Positions 12,301 through 22,654 of a DNA stretch of 64,000 nt are shown in pieces; the first letter of the stretch is position 1, and each line of letters begins with the position of its first letter. The notes beneath the pieces are model-generated. The model worked only from the letters and a program-made list of their open reading frames with translations. It did not search any database and was not told where the DNA came from. A program made the translations under genes and the position numbers. Source of the stretch: Limnomonas spitsbergensis (lineage: Eukaryota > Chlorophyta > Chlorophyceae > Chlamydomonadales); NCBI GenBank assembly GCA_037349105.1, contig JAYJMM010000109.1, positions 1,253,001-1,317,000 of the forward strand, read 5' to 3'.

Positions 12301-15300
12301 CAGCCAGGGAAATACATATATATATATATATATATATACATACGTATTCAGAGAGCAGGCAGAGATCCTGCCTTTCCTCATAACCCCTCAGATCTCTTAT
12401 TTGTATACCGTTATCAGCTCAGAGGCCTGACAATGAGGTGCCTAATCAAAGAACCAAACGCACTTTGGAAACAAAACAGGGCATGGATCATGGGTGCTGT
12501 GCCCGCATGCCGTATGCAGGGAACCACATGAAAAACAACACCGGTGCGAGGCGAATAGCCGAACAAATCCCCACACACATACCTTCGGCAGAGGAAGCCG
12601 CTGCAGTTTCTGGCGTCTGCCCCTGCTCGAAGGAAAGATTCATAGTTTAGGTCAAGCCAGTCAGGTCCATACTTCATCAGTTTCATCTGGCTCACACTGG
12701 TCAGTCTTGATTCTACAATTAGCAAAAAAACTGCAACACAGCCCGTGTGTCCATGAAGCTATATGCACTTGAAAAAACACATCCTGTCTCAACAGTAGTA
12801 CTTCTAGTGCTCCTTTCCTACCAGTACTGCCGAGTGTGCTGAGAGCATTAAGCGGGCAATGCTCAGCTGCCTGTTGGCATCATTCAAACGGTCCTGCCGT
12901 TGCGCCTGCCGCTTGACTTCCTTCTTGTGTTTCATCATCTCCTTGAAGACAGCAAGGCTCTTGGCAGGGTCTGCTCAGCAGCAGCAGCAGCAGCAGTAGC
13001 AGCAGCAGACGTTTGGACAGTTCCAGGATTGCGACATCAAGTCATCAACATCAATCACAGTGTCGCCGACAGTATCATTCGACATGCAGAAATCTAATCC
13101 AGGGTCTTGGTTCAGGAACCTCCCCAATCGGCTGTCGCATGCCCTCAGACATGGGTCGATGGGGCCTCCAGATGATGAAGGGAACATACTTTTTCTTCCC
13201 GTCGCGAGGTGGCGCACAATTAGGGACGGAGAGGTCTGTGTTGGGGTACGGCAGTAGGGCACGCGGGGAAGGAGCAAACCACAGACATGAAAGGGAGGGA
13301 GGCCACTTGGCTGCGACATTACAGTACAGGCAGGCATGCATCAGAACCATGGCTCCTTGCAACTGAGAGGCCAATCTTGGCATCACGGGTTTATTTAATC
13401 TGGACCTTGTTATATGCCAACATAAGGATGTATTCACTAACCTAAACCCGGAATACTTTCAAATTCAAATTGCAACAACCTCCATGAACAACTCGTGGGC
13501 CTTCTGGTATCCAAAGAGTGAACAACCAGAATACCTGACCCAGGTGGCCAGGTGTGTGGCCACGCAGCACAAGGACAGAGTGCAACCGAAACACAGGTAT
13601 ACCTGACATGTCCACTTTATGGACGTCTTCAAACTCATCACTGCCTTCAGCAACCAGCGCCTCTGGCGGCACTGTCAGCTGCTCCAAGTCATCAGGCAGT
13701 GCGCTGCCAGCTTCACCGCCACCTGAAGGCAGGGGGGTGCGCTTCAGAAGAGGCGAGGGATGCCCTCCAGGGCTCAAGAGTTAAGGGTTCAGGGCACTGG
13801 CTCAGGGTTCAGGGCGCTGGTTAAGGGTGAAGGCTGCTCTACCCCCTGCCCCGAGCAAGCACAGGTCTGCTGCTGACCATTCTCGCTCAACTCGTCAATT
13901 TCAAAAATTCACTTCATTTACTTAAAGAAAAGAATGGCCAGATCCTCCCCGGCCTCACCGTCAGCGGTGGAGCGCCCCGGCGCCTGCTGCTCGCTTCGCT
14001 CCGGTGTCTGCTCTGGCACCCTGGGGCTGCCCAGCCTCGCTAGCTGCTGCCGCAGGTCTAGAATCAGGAAGGGGAGCGTGGAGGCATCCAGCAGCAGGGC
14101 CTGGATATGATCACGACTGGAGGTACCTGCAGGGGGAAGCACCTGGTTAAAGGCTTTCAGCTAAATGGTAAAGGGTTCAGGGCATTGATGGTGGCTGGAT
14201 ATGCCTGTGGGGTGGATGCACATGTCTCAGGGCTCTGAGTGAACTGCTTTAGGGTTCAGGGCGCATGATGTGGGCTAGATGTGCCTTTGGGGTGTATGTA
14301 TGTGAAGGAGTTAAATGAGGGTCTGGGTGGGGCTGAAGATACAGGGTTCAGGGTTCAGAGCCTTGGAGCTGGGCTGTGGTGGTAAGTGGGATTGATTTCC
14401 GAAGATGAGCTGTCAGGATTTCACCGGTCGGACTTCAGGGTTACACTTGAGGAATAGCGGGATGTACGGTCTGTAGGTTTCAAAATGGGCGCTGGGGCCT
14501 GAAGGGGGGATGCGGTTTGGGTACCGCAGTCACGGACGTGTTTCGTTATTTTCGAAGTTCGTTGTTGCTTAAAAAGTCACTGTTTTGGCGATTGTTTTGA
14601 TTCGTTGCCCCTGAACATGAAAATTCCAGTCAAAAACATGTTCACCATCGACTTCATTGCTCCCTGAACAACGATCAAAACAACGAAATATGTCCGTGAC
14701 TACGGTATCCCATTTCGAAGTGGAATACCGGTAAGCAGTGTGTTTGTGAGTGAAAGGGCAAGGTTGAAGAGTGGTTAAATGGCCCCATGAGTGCAGCCAC
14801 TGAAGCAACCTAAGCTGCATGGGTATTTGGGCATGTCCATGCCCATGCAACAGTCCATCTTCATGCAACCATGTGTCTGCTTCAGCGCAACATCGCATGA
14901 TCACTACATCATTGAAGCAAACCTAAAAGACCTGATGAAAGGGGTCTAGGCAGGACAAGCAGGGAAGAGGGAAGCAGCGATGGGACCTGCCGCATGCCTG
15001 CATGCCCTTGCGGCTAACTGGCAAACCTGCAACATGGCAAGGATGCGAACGCGACGGGCGTTTCTACTTGCATGGTGTACTAACCTCGGAATACAAGGTC
15101 CTTGACGTCTGCCCGGGCGAAAAAACCGGGACCCTGAAAAAATGCCTTGATGCAGTCACGAGCCCTGCCCGTTGCCTGCTTCGGTGTCCACGCATCCTGC
15201 AAGACTGCAAGGACGATGAATGAACCGCTACGAATGCCGCTTTCCGCTGGAAGGGTCGGTAGCGGGGGAACGCTCGGCTCCTCGGGTGTCGAGACATGCC

Positions 15301-15336
15301 GAGTCATCGGGATGGCTGTGGCCAGCATAGTGGAAC
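9308..15336 (-). CDS. DEDDh-type exonuclease (YDR514C/Gfd2-like), start not found
   Basis: Exons in transcription order: 15336-15085, 14126-13959, 13722-13603, 12970-12822, 12686-12583, 12150-12116 (tentative), 11935-11767, 10331-10217, 10082-9935, 9516-9308 (TAA). All phases close, giving at least 488 residues. Exonuclease motifs: ExoI VCVDLEWYEQ (D, E), ExoII LVGHGMACDLKML (D), ExoIII LHNGGNDARW (H-x4-D). RNGRYVPDHR and EIIDTNSLAW lie between them as in fungal YDR514C-like proteins. Upstream exons give an unrecognised module (GPGFFARADVKDLVFRG) and a Lys/Arg-rich predicted coiled coil (KEMMKHKKEVKRQAQRQ). The exonuclease half (11935-9308) is firm. Joining the 12.5-15.3 kb exons to it rests on phase alone. 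The first exon and ATG are not identified. Likely a 3'-5' exonuclease on RNA or DNA; substrate unknown. Confidence 0.75.
10612..11577 (+). repeat. Compound minisatellite (GCCTGTGTGAG family)
   Basis: About 965 bp of an 11-12 bp unit GAGGCCTGTSTG. The left half (to about 11120) mixes GCCTGTCTGAG, GCCTGTGTGAG, GCCTGTTTGAG and an ATATCTGAGG variant. The right half is a regular 22-bp dimer alternating GCCTGTGTGAG with GCCTGCCTAAG or GCCTGCCCAGG. It fills most of the exonuclease intron 10332-11766. The minus strand is open over long stretches only because of the repeat. Confidence 0.95.
11672..11766 (-). repeat. Two tandem copies of an exon 3' end plus donor
   Basis: On the minus strand the exonuclease exon ends GCATTGTGTCCAA followed by GTGAGAGGGGGG. 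The same edge recurs downstream as GCATTGTGTCGAAGTGAGAG and GCATTGTTTCAAAGGGAGAG. The three AGCATTGT blocks are 41 bp apart (11773, 11732 and 11691 on the plus strand). The first extra copy keeps a GT donor. Confidence 0.85.
11936..12090 (-). repeat. Repeated acceptor-like GTACCGCAG motifs
   Basis: The acceptor of the ExoI exon reads TGTACCGCAG on the minus strand. The core TACCGCAG recurs upstream at 11971-11978, 11999-12006 and 12079-12086, each in a context like TATACCGCAGCTGTAT. These give a short run of extra 3' splice-site-like sequences before the real one. Confidence 0.7.
12314..12339. repeat. (TA)n microsatellite
   Basis: About eleven uninterrupted TA dinucleotides in an intron of the exonuclease gene. 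A separate (CAG)n tract lies at 12977-13009, next to the acceptor of the exon ending at 12970. Confidence 0.95.
13020..13340 (-). CDS. Possible extra exon(s), unplaced
   Basis: Two overlapping minus-strand frames look exon-like. One contains DGKKKYVPFIIWRPHRP; the other contains SNDTVGDTVIDVDDLMSQSW. They lie inside the 12971-13602 intron of the exonuclease model, whose flanking exons already join in phase without them. They may be alternative exons or chance ORFs. I recognise no domain. Confidence 0.25.
14150..14360. repeat. Degenerate AGGGTTCAGGGC repeats
   Basis: Several AGGGTTCAGGGC phrases spaced by roughly 100 bp of related sequence (GGCTGGATATGCCTGTGGGG, then GGCTAGATGTGCCTTTGGGG), in the intron before the exon at 14126. 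Similar phrases occur at 13785-13830. Confidence 0.7.
14519..14711. mobile_element. 193-bp MITE with imperfect terminal inverted repeats
   Basis: The left end GGGTACCGCAGTCACGGAC is matched by the inverted right end, GTCCGTGACTACGGTATCCC read as its reverse complement. The similarity extends about 29 bp inward (GTTTCGTT against AACGAAAT). There is no coding capacity. It sits in an intron of the exonuclease gene. Its TACCGTAG-type ends recall those of the elements at 46548 and 53421. Confidence 0.75.
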
Positions 15337-16493
15337 CTACCAACAGGCCCTATACGCAGCAAGCTTAATCTACAATACAATTTGCTTGCGCTTGTTCGAT
15401 CCACACACGACGTTACGACAGCTGAGGCACTGCCTACTAAACGTGTGACCCAGGGTCTGAACCGGCTTGAACATGAGCTGCGCCGGGCCCTGATGGGGGA
15501 GCGAGTATTCATAGTCGTATACAGCTCTTCGTCCCCGCGATGGAGCCAAGGACGAACATATCATGTGTCCAGGCTGATTTGACATGTAAGAGTGGCTTCT
15601 TGGCTGATTCAAGGACTTATGGCACCCATGTAAAAATGCTGCTGTGACTGGTCCTAGATCATAATCCTGTGCCATCACAGCGGCTTCCTCTTTGGCGGCT
15701 TCCCATTAGAAGCAAACCAAACGGATGAACCTTTCAATCAAGACCAGTTCTCTGAGACCATCCCAAACACTTCCCATAGACAAAGCTTGAAGGGACTGTA
15801 AGTCTCAAGGACAGTTGAGTTGTCAGGCCCTGAGGGGCATACCTTGGATTTCCTGAGCAACCGAAAGATGTGAGGCAGTACAGGCCTAACCCTCCATGCA
15901 AATTTACTGAGAGCAAACATTTAGAAATGTCTGTGCCACTGATAAGCATGTACCGGTAGCAAACAAGCTCCGAGCTGCAACCCGGCCATTCGGTGTGTAC
16001 AGTCCAAGGGACGCTAATCTCGTCCTGCACCTATCATGATCCATTTTCACACCGCTGCTACTTGGGTGCAAAATCGAAATTTAAATTCCTTGGTAACCGA
16101 AACCTGAACTGTGGGCAGCCACTGTGCAGAAGCCCAAGGTGGTGTTGCGCCATACAGACATACACCCCAGGATAAAACCGGGTCCGATGGCAAGAAGGCC
16201 ATGTCAGTGTCCCCCAGTCAGCTGTCCCAGTTTCCTTTATAAAACAGTGGCGATTTATCAGGCTATCCATCGAGCCGTATTCTGCAGATCTAGGCGTACA
16301 AGCATCCATGAAAATACATACCAGGTGATGTCCAGCCCAGGGTCAGCTTCAATGTCGGCAAAATATAGCGTAGCAGCTCGCTAGCACCACATCACTGACA
16401 CCGAGGCTTCGAAGGACAGGGCGAGCCATCCATGACTGCTGTGGATTCGGATGTATCTCCAGAAAGGCAGTCCCCTGTCCTCCGATGAAAACC
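15337..16493. other. Unassigned stretch upstream of the exonuclease exons
   Basis: The acceptor at 15336 implies at least one more 5' exon here. A minus-strand ORF at 15678-15370 starts at an ATG and reads MAQDYDLGPVTAAFLHGCHK, with DYEYSLPHQGPAQLMF further in. It is a candidate but does not join in an obvious phase. Nothing else is supported. Confidence 0.35.
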
Positions 16494-18514
16494 CTAGTTG
16501 ATTGGCGTCTCTGCTGTGGGGCGCTCCCACATGACCTTCTGCGTTTTCTTGTGCCAGAAGTAGGGCTTGTGTGTGGTAGGGTCCATGGTCATGCCCCAGC
16601 CAGCTGGTAGTGGCTCGTCCTCAGCTAAGAGAGCAGAGGCAGACACGGATGCAGATCAGCAACATCATCAGATTATTCAGGAACATAGGATCCGAATGGT
16701 CACATAATCAAGTTTCTTGAAGACAAAGATCAGCAACAGAAACCTCGACAAAATTGAGGAAGCCAACTCCCACTTATGGGTGGCCACACACGATATCGTC
16801 CCTAGTATCCACTCATCTGCAGCTCGGCTCAAATTCAAAAAGACGGAACTCCCCTTACAGCATTCAGCTCAGCTAGGCTGCTCACGCATATACCCAGTAA
16901 ACATATCCCCGCTATATAGCCTCAGCCCATCTTCAGGTGTATTCATCACTTTAAACAGCTTTAAAACTGTACACAGAGAGGTCCCTCCCCCACAAAACCC
17001 TCATCCACTGACAGCATTCCTCTAAAATAACATGTACATTGAGTCAGCCCCCTCCACTTACCAGCAGGCGGCGCCTGCTTGATGGTCATGGAGGGGTCTT
17101 GGGCATGCAGCGCTTCCGCAGTCTTCTGGATCTCGCTATAGTTCAGGCCGACCTTCTCCGCTTGGCCCTACAAAGCGGTGCATACTCATAATCAGAGTGG
17201 GTGGGTGAATGACAGTGTTTATAGGGAGTATTTCTGTGGCGATGGGCTCGGTTGCCCGATTTGAATGCATGTCAGAAACAACAGTACCCAAACCTCATCA
17301 AACTTTGCGTGCGACATACTTGTCAACAAAACCACTGCAAAAATCAATGGCGGTCACAGGCTGTTACAGGATGCAGGGACTGCAGACCATCTGCCGACAC
17401 AGGTTCGAATATCCCTCCTCAAACACGATGTTGGCAAATCACCAGTGCTTGGCTCAGCATGATGCATGCTCATCGCAGGGTACTCTGTTCGTCGTGAGAG
17501 GCGTTTTCATCTGGAAGTGCTGCTAATTGCATGGCTTGAAACGGCCATGGCATAGCAATAGTCATGCCGAAAACAGGGGGGCAGGCAGCGAACAAAGTTT
17601 TCAGGTTGAACCTCCCTGCTTTAGTGAGCTTGAGCTTCCCTTTTCTTCCCATTGGAACTACCTGGCACAAATGAGCGGAAAATCCCCCGCCATACTTTTC
17701 CAAAAAGTCCCTGTCCACGCAAGCAAACACGCCTGCATCGCACACCATGCCCCCTAACCAGCTCCTGGGTTCAAAGTTTAGGGAAGAAACCATGCAAAAA
17801 AACTTCAGATCAACTTCTCGAGGAAATACCCCTCACTGTCTACGAGCTGCATGGACAGCTCCCAACAGAAGTCACATCTGGTGTTCAAGCAATTACCTTC
17901 AACACAAAAATGTGAGGCTAGCTAGGTAACCGCTATCCAAGCTGCCAACCATGCATTACATGACATGCCCGGTGACACATGCATGCAACTACGAGGTGCT
18001 CATACGACAGCACGCAAAATGTGGATGCTGTGCATTGCCATGCAGGAAGCCATGCAGGCAAGAATGTGACCCTCCCACTTGAAAGAGCAGGTGCTGCATG
18101 GTGAATAGCAGGTAGCCAGCTCATGCATCATGCGAGGCAGGTTGCATGGGAGGCTGTCCATCTCAATGGAAGGTACTATTCTGCCCCGCCCCGTCGCAGT
18201 CTACCTTTGCGAACTCCTTTGCTCGCCGCTCCAAATCAGCCGTGTCCACTATCTTGAGTTTCTTGCGCGCGAGTTCTTCGGACCAGTACGTGGGCGGACG
18301 CAGGATGAAAGACTTGTCGCCATAGATTTGTCGCCAATTCACTGTCCCGCTGGTGCACTGCGCTGCTTGATGTCCCATCTACGAGGGGGCGCAACCCGAG
18401 AGTTGGCTTCGCGTGATCTGTGCCACAGCAATTCACAGGTCTTACCTGACCGCAGATGTTGCAAGCATTGGGATGCCAATTCGGATCCCGACGCAGCTTA
18501 TGATGCATCTCCAT
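16494..18514 (-). CDS. CCHC zinc-knuckle and WW-domain protein (159 aa), complete
   Basis: Four exons: 18514-18446 (ATG), 18378-18205, 17167-17062, 16624-16494 (TAG). All have GT-AG borders and matching phases; 480 bp in total. The zinc knuckle is split by intron 1: CNICGQMGHQAAQC, residues 18-31, C-x2-C-x4-H-x4-C. A conserved-looking block follows (NWRQIYGDKSF, RPPTYWSEELARKK), then a basic helix. A C-terminal WW domain has Trp126, Tyr138-Phe139-Trp140, Trp149 and Pro152. WW domains bind proline-rich ligands and CCHC knuckles bind RNA. The combination suggests an RNA-processing adaptor, but that is inference. The start is the only ATG in exon 1 before the knuckle with an open frame. Confidence 0.88.
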
Positions 18515-19140
18515 GGTGACAAAAAAACGTTGGAATAAGCGGCAGCAAAGCTGCTTGAGGTGGCACGTGTGTAGTGCTTTAAATTTTAATTTAGATTTCG
18601 AGGGCCTCTAGATTGAGGATGGTAGCGCCACGTCCCACGGATCCGCCCCAGGAAGGCCAATGTTCGGTGCCGTACAACTCCACACAAAAGCCTCTCCAGA
18701 CATTTTCAGCGCCCTCTCCAGCCCCTGCGAGGACAGGAAGATAAGTGTGTGCGCTTCATCACGGACTAAAGAATTCGCTACCTCTATGAATGGAATTGCG
18801 AGCCTTAGCAGGTTGTGCTGACTACCGGTATCATAAACAAATTAAACACATGACCAGAGCTACACATCTCACCAGCTCAACAGCACTCCTTCTTCGATAG
18901 TACAAGTACCCATGGTTTCGTCACCTCTGATCCCTTAAACGATCCCCTGAAATGACGAGCCCAGCAGCCTCACCAAGCTGAATCAATCAGTGATAAGCCC
19001 CACTATTGACCCATTCAATCACCTCCCCCACCTGATGCCATTCCTCCAGCACCCAGAAAGCATCTGGTCCCCTTCTGCATAATGGCTTCACACTATCCTC
19101 CCAGATGTGGTCTGATGCACACTAAAATACATGCTATTGT
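18515..19140. other. No gene recognised; 5' flank of the CCHC/WW gene
   Basis: AT-richer sequence with no exon I can support. It should hold the promoter and 5' UTR of the minus-strand gene beginning at 18514. Confidence 0.5.
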
Positions 19141-21170
19141 TGTCACGACGTATGACTGCACCGTGCGTTTGACTGCGCCAACTGCTTTTTCGGTTGGAAG
19201 TTATGTGTGAACCTGAACATGTGTGTTTGCCGTCTTAGGGGATCCCGAACAGGGTCCTTCACTTTTTCTTTCTTACTTTGATCTCACGGCCTACAATAGA
19301 CTCTTAACGTTTCTAGCTATTGTTCCTGATTATCAATCTGCAAGTTAATCGTCAATCCAAGTCTTACTAAGGGGAAACTGGCAGAGCAACTAGGCCAACA
19401 GCGACTCTATAAGCATCAACAAGTCTCCTGATACGAAGCTGGCAGAGCACCTAGGCCAACAGTCGACCATCTGCAGCAATTAGCGTTATTCCTGCCTCTT
19501 AACAAGGCATATCTCCAGTCTACAGCTGGATATTACCACCAACCCACCATCACACCTCCAATCTACAGCCTTTCCTTTGGCTCCAAGTCGACCATCTGAT
19601 TCATTAGAGATATCTTCAGTCACCAGAAGTCGCCAAGCAAGCGACTCATCATCACAGATCAACGGCCACAATCGCCCAAGATCGTCCCAAGAAACCCATA
19701 AGTACCTCAAGTGTCGAGGCTTTACGAGATCTTGTCAACAATATCGAAGAAGTCCAGGTGAAGTAGCAAGAGCTATCACCTGTTATCGAGCTGATTTCAC
19801 TGAGTTACAGCAGTGGATCGAGATGCTCTTACTATAAGCTCTGTAAGAGTTTATTAGTACTTGTTTAAGAAAGAAAAAGTTTTGCTGTTCAAGGATGATG
19901 GGCACGCCACCGAACTTCTGGAGAACAGCCCGCTTTACCCTTACCCTCAATCCCTCCATGTTCTCACCAATTCGGGCATCGGCGTCAACGTTCCTGCAGA
20001 TTACTGTGCTGATCCGCTGCAACCCTCCACCTACGAGTTTCTGCTGCGACAGCATGGGCTGCACGTCCTTGTCACAAACCCTCCGGCTGAATACGCTGAT
20101 ATCTCTTGTGCCCTTGCGGTCAAGTACGCACGGCACGTTGCCTGCTGCTTAGTCTCCCAAGAGTTTTTAACGTGTCATCCAGCAAGGTTTGAGTGGTTGT
20201 CCCAGCTACGCAGAGAAAGGCGGCTAGTCATCCTGCAGTCTGTCAGCTTCACAGCAGGCCAGGGAGCTAACCGGTCCATTCACGGCTGTTGCAGTAATAA
20301 AGTGTGGATCCTTGTGTTTGCAACCGCAGCTATCCGGGCAAGGATGCTTCCACCAATGCACACGTTTATCCGTTAGCGTATTGCTTTCTAGTGACAGAAT
20401 ATGACTGAGCTTCCTTCGTTTGATTTGACAATTGACTGTGTATCTGAGCGGAATTTTCACTGGATCTGGGGGGGGTTCTGGGACATAGGATTTGAATTTA
20501 GGAATTGAATTTTCTGGTGTGAGAATTGAGAGCCAAAGCTGGAATTGGATGACTATGAATATTTGACTGAGAATACTTGATTTCAAATAAAATAAAAATT
20601 GTGTGCAGTTTTCAATATCTGGGGGGGGGAATGTTGTTGTGCATATTACGCACTTTTAGGGTTTAGGAGGTGTCTACCGTGAGGTGGCATTCTCATATGT
20701 CTGGCGCGAGCCTATAGGCATCCTCGATCAGGTGTTAGTTAGGTGATCGGGAAGTTTGAGATGGTGTGGATTGGGAAACCAATTGCACTAGAGCAGGGCT
20801 GATGTAGTCTTCTGGACTTGGGGTCGATTGGGCCCCGGGGGAAGGTGAACAGTACCGATGGTGACGAGAACTGGGCTCTTCAGCTTGAAGAGGGTCCCTT
20901 AAAGCGACTGTGGCGAGTTACGGTAATGCGTAAAAGTCACAGCTAACGTACGCATTATATCGGAGGTTATTTTTTCTACCGGTACTTGTGCCCCATGGAC
21001 TCTGGGCAGGGCCCAGGGGTGGGAAGTCTGATAACAATACGCAGTTCTTAAAACACTGTCGTACTTGTACATTTCTGCCTCCAGTGTTTTTCGACCTGGG
21101 GGGGGAATGTCTTGTGTTCTTTTCGCTTGGTGCACCCATTCCTTAGGGTGCACCTCTGTGCCGCGACATT
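19141..21170 (+). mobile_element. Remnant LTR-type retroelement
   Basis: It starts TGTCACGACGTATG, the same 14 bases found at 35031, where that sequence interrupts a transposase gene; this suggests an LTR 5' end. Inside lie a leader with a direct repeat (CTGGCAGAGCACCTAGGCCA near 19378 and 19439), a short gag-like ORF (19577-19837) and the ORF at 19861-20376. G-rich tracts followed by AATGT (near 20620 and 21100) resemble polypurine tracts before 3' LTRs. I found no reverse transcriptase or integrase, and the two ends do not match each other, so boundaries are approximate. Confidence 0.45.
19861..20376 (+). CDS. Retroelement-associated protein with a methyltransferase-like TNPP motif
   Basis: A 171-codon ORF with convincing protein character. 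DPLQPSTYEFLLRQHGLHVL precedes VTNPPAEYADISCALAV, then VACCLVSQEFLTCHP, FEWLSQLRRERRLVIL and WILVFATAAIRARML. The NPP motif followed by a helical stretch and a hydrophobic strand resembles the NPPY motif IV region of DNA N6-adenine methyltransferase folds, which some algal retroelements carry. This assignment is tentative. The first residues (MFKKEKVLLF) may be intron or leader. It sits between a TGTCACGACG-type LTR start and G-rich tracts. Confidence 0.45.
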   Translation: MFKKEKVLLFKDDGHATELLENSPLYPYPQSLHVLTNSGIGVNVPADYCADPLQPSTYEFLLRQHGLHVLVTNPPAEYADISCALAVKYARHVACCLVSQEFLTCHPARFEWLSQLRRERRLVILQSVSFTAGQGANRSIHGCCSNKVWILVFATAAIRARMLPPMHTFIR

Positions 21171-22654
21171 GTGTGCTCTGCTAGTTACCATTTACCAAGC
21201 TCAAGGAGGATTGAGAGTGCGGTGTTGAGCACATGGGCGAATCCAGTCTCGAATCCACTTAATTTTCTTCAAATTTGAATGTCTACCGGTATGGTACAAA
21301 CTGTTTCGCATTTTTTGCTAGGTTAACATGGGTACCCATAATCAACGAATCACCACTTTCATCATCTCAGGCACTCGTCAAACACTGCAATTCCTACCAC
21401 CGATGTGAATCTTGATGTCATGTTGATTGGATATCGGCATGATACCTTTATTTCGGAACTTGGAACGACAGCCTTAACAAGTACCGTAATCGATTTATTG
21501 TCTTTGGGGTGCTAACAGGCGCATTCATTGGCCCTGAGTCCAGACACAACTGACAAGTAAACATAATGCAGAACATCAGCTTGGCGCCAACAACGACAAC
21601 AACGACATATACATCGTGCTACGTTTTCAGATGTCATGAAGCTGTGGTGTGGGAACAATGCTCACAGCATGCACAAGGCCTCAAGCCTCGAGTAAATCCA
21701 CAATCCCTTGATTCAGAGCTCGCACGTGTCCAGGAAGCGGACACGTGCCCCTCCCGCCATGAGGGCTCAACCCCTACTTCGTTCCGTTACAGCAGGCAAG
21801 GCCATCACTCCACTTGGAGCAGATATCATGAATTTAACATCGTAACACAGTGAATCTCTGAAATTATCTAATCCTTGATTTCATCAACATGCTAATGCAG
21901 CGCACCTGCTAACACACTTTTGCAGTGTTTCCCAGATATCAGGTATCAGAAGGCCAGCCAACTGGAATGACTAGCCCAGTACCCAATACCCATAGCCCAG
22001 TACCCAGGTCAACCCAGCCCAGTACCCAGGTCAACCCAGCCCATAACCCAGGTCAACCCAGCCGGTCACCCAAGTAAACTCAGGCAGTGAAATCTCTGGA
22101 TCCAACTCCAGACAGCAGCACCCGGCACCCACATACTATTTACAAAGGATGTCTCCCTCTAGCATTCCTGATCCCCCAGCAGGAGGATGGCCTTGATTCC
22201 CGCCTGACTGCATCCCGCTGCTGCTGCGCCTCCCCCCCTGTATTAGGCAGCCTGCTTCCCTGGGGCACTCCCATTCTGGCAACCAGGCAGTGGGCGGCAT
22301 ACCCCCTGCAGGCGCTGCCTCAGCATGCTGCCTCCGCAGCAGCAGCGCCTTCACCCACTGGTCCCCACGGAAGGAGAGGTGGCAGCTAGGCGCCAGCTCA
22401 TGTCCATCCAGCCGAGGTCTCTGATTTTCTTGATCCTCATGATCGGCCGCCCTGCCGACTGAGTGCCCCGTCACCCAAGGGACAGTTGCCAGTTGCCCTG
22501 GCAAAGAGTAGCCGGCCTTCATGTTGGATACAAAGCAGGGATGGCAGAAGGCTGCTGCCTCCACCTTGGGGGGAGCTTAGGAAGGGAGCAGTGGAGCCCA
22601 GGGCCGAGCTGGTGATGTCTGCACCGTTGCCATTCAGCAGATCCAAGCATCCGA
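21171..22654. other. Intergenic, including the WD40 gene 3' flank
   Basis: No supported gene. The minus-strand ORFs here lie downstream of the WD40 stop codon and show no recognisable domain. A ~21-bp CCCAGGTCAACCCAG minisatellite occupies 21969-22080. Confidence 0.5.
21969..22080. repeat. Short AGCCCAGTACCCAGGTCAAC minisatellite
   Basis: About five imperfect copies of a ~21-bp unit (AGTACCCAGGTCAACCCAGC and variants). Confidence 0.85.

Noticed and set aside
22136..22564. Minus-strand ORF of 142 codons downstream of the WD40 gene
   Set aside because: It follows the WD40 stop codon, has no recognisable motif and lies in low-complexity GC-rich sequence; probably 3' UTR or spacer.
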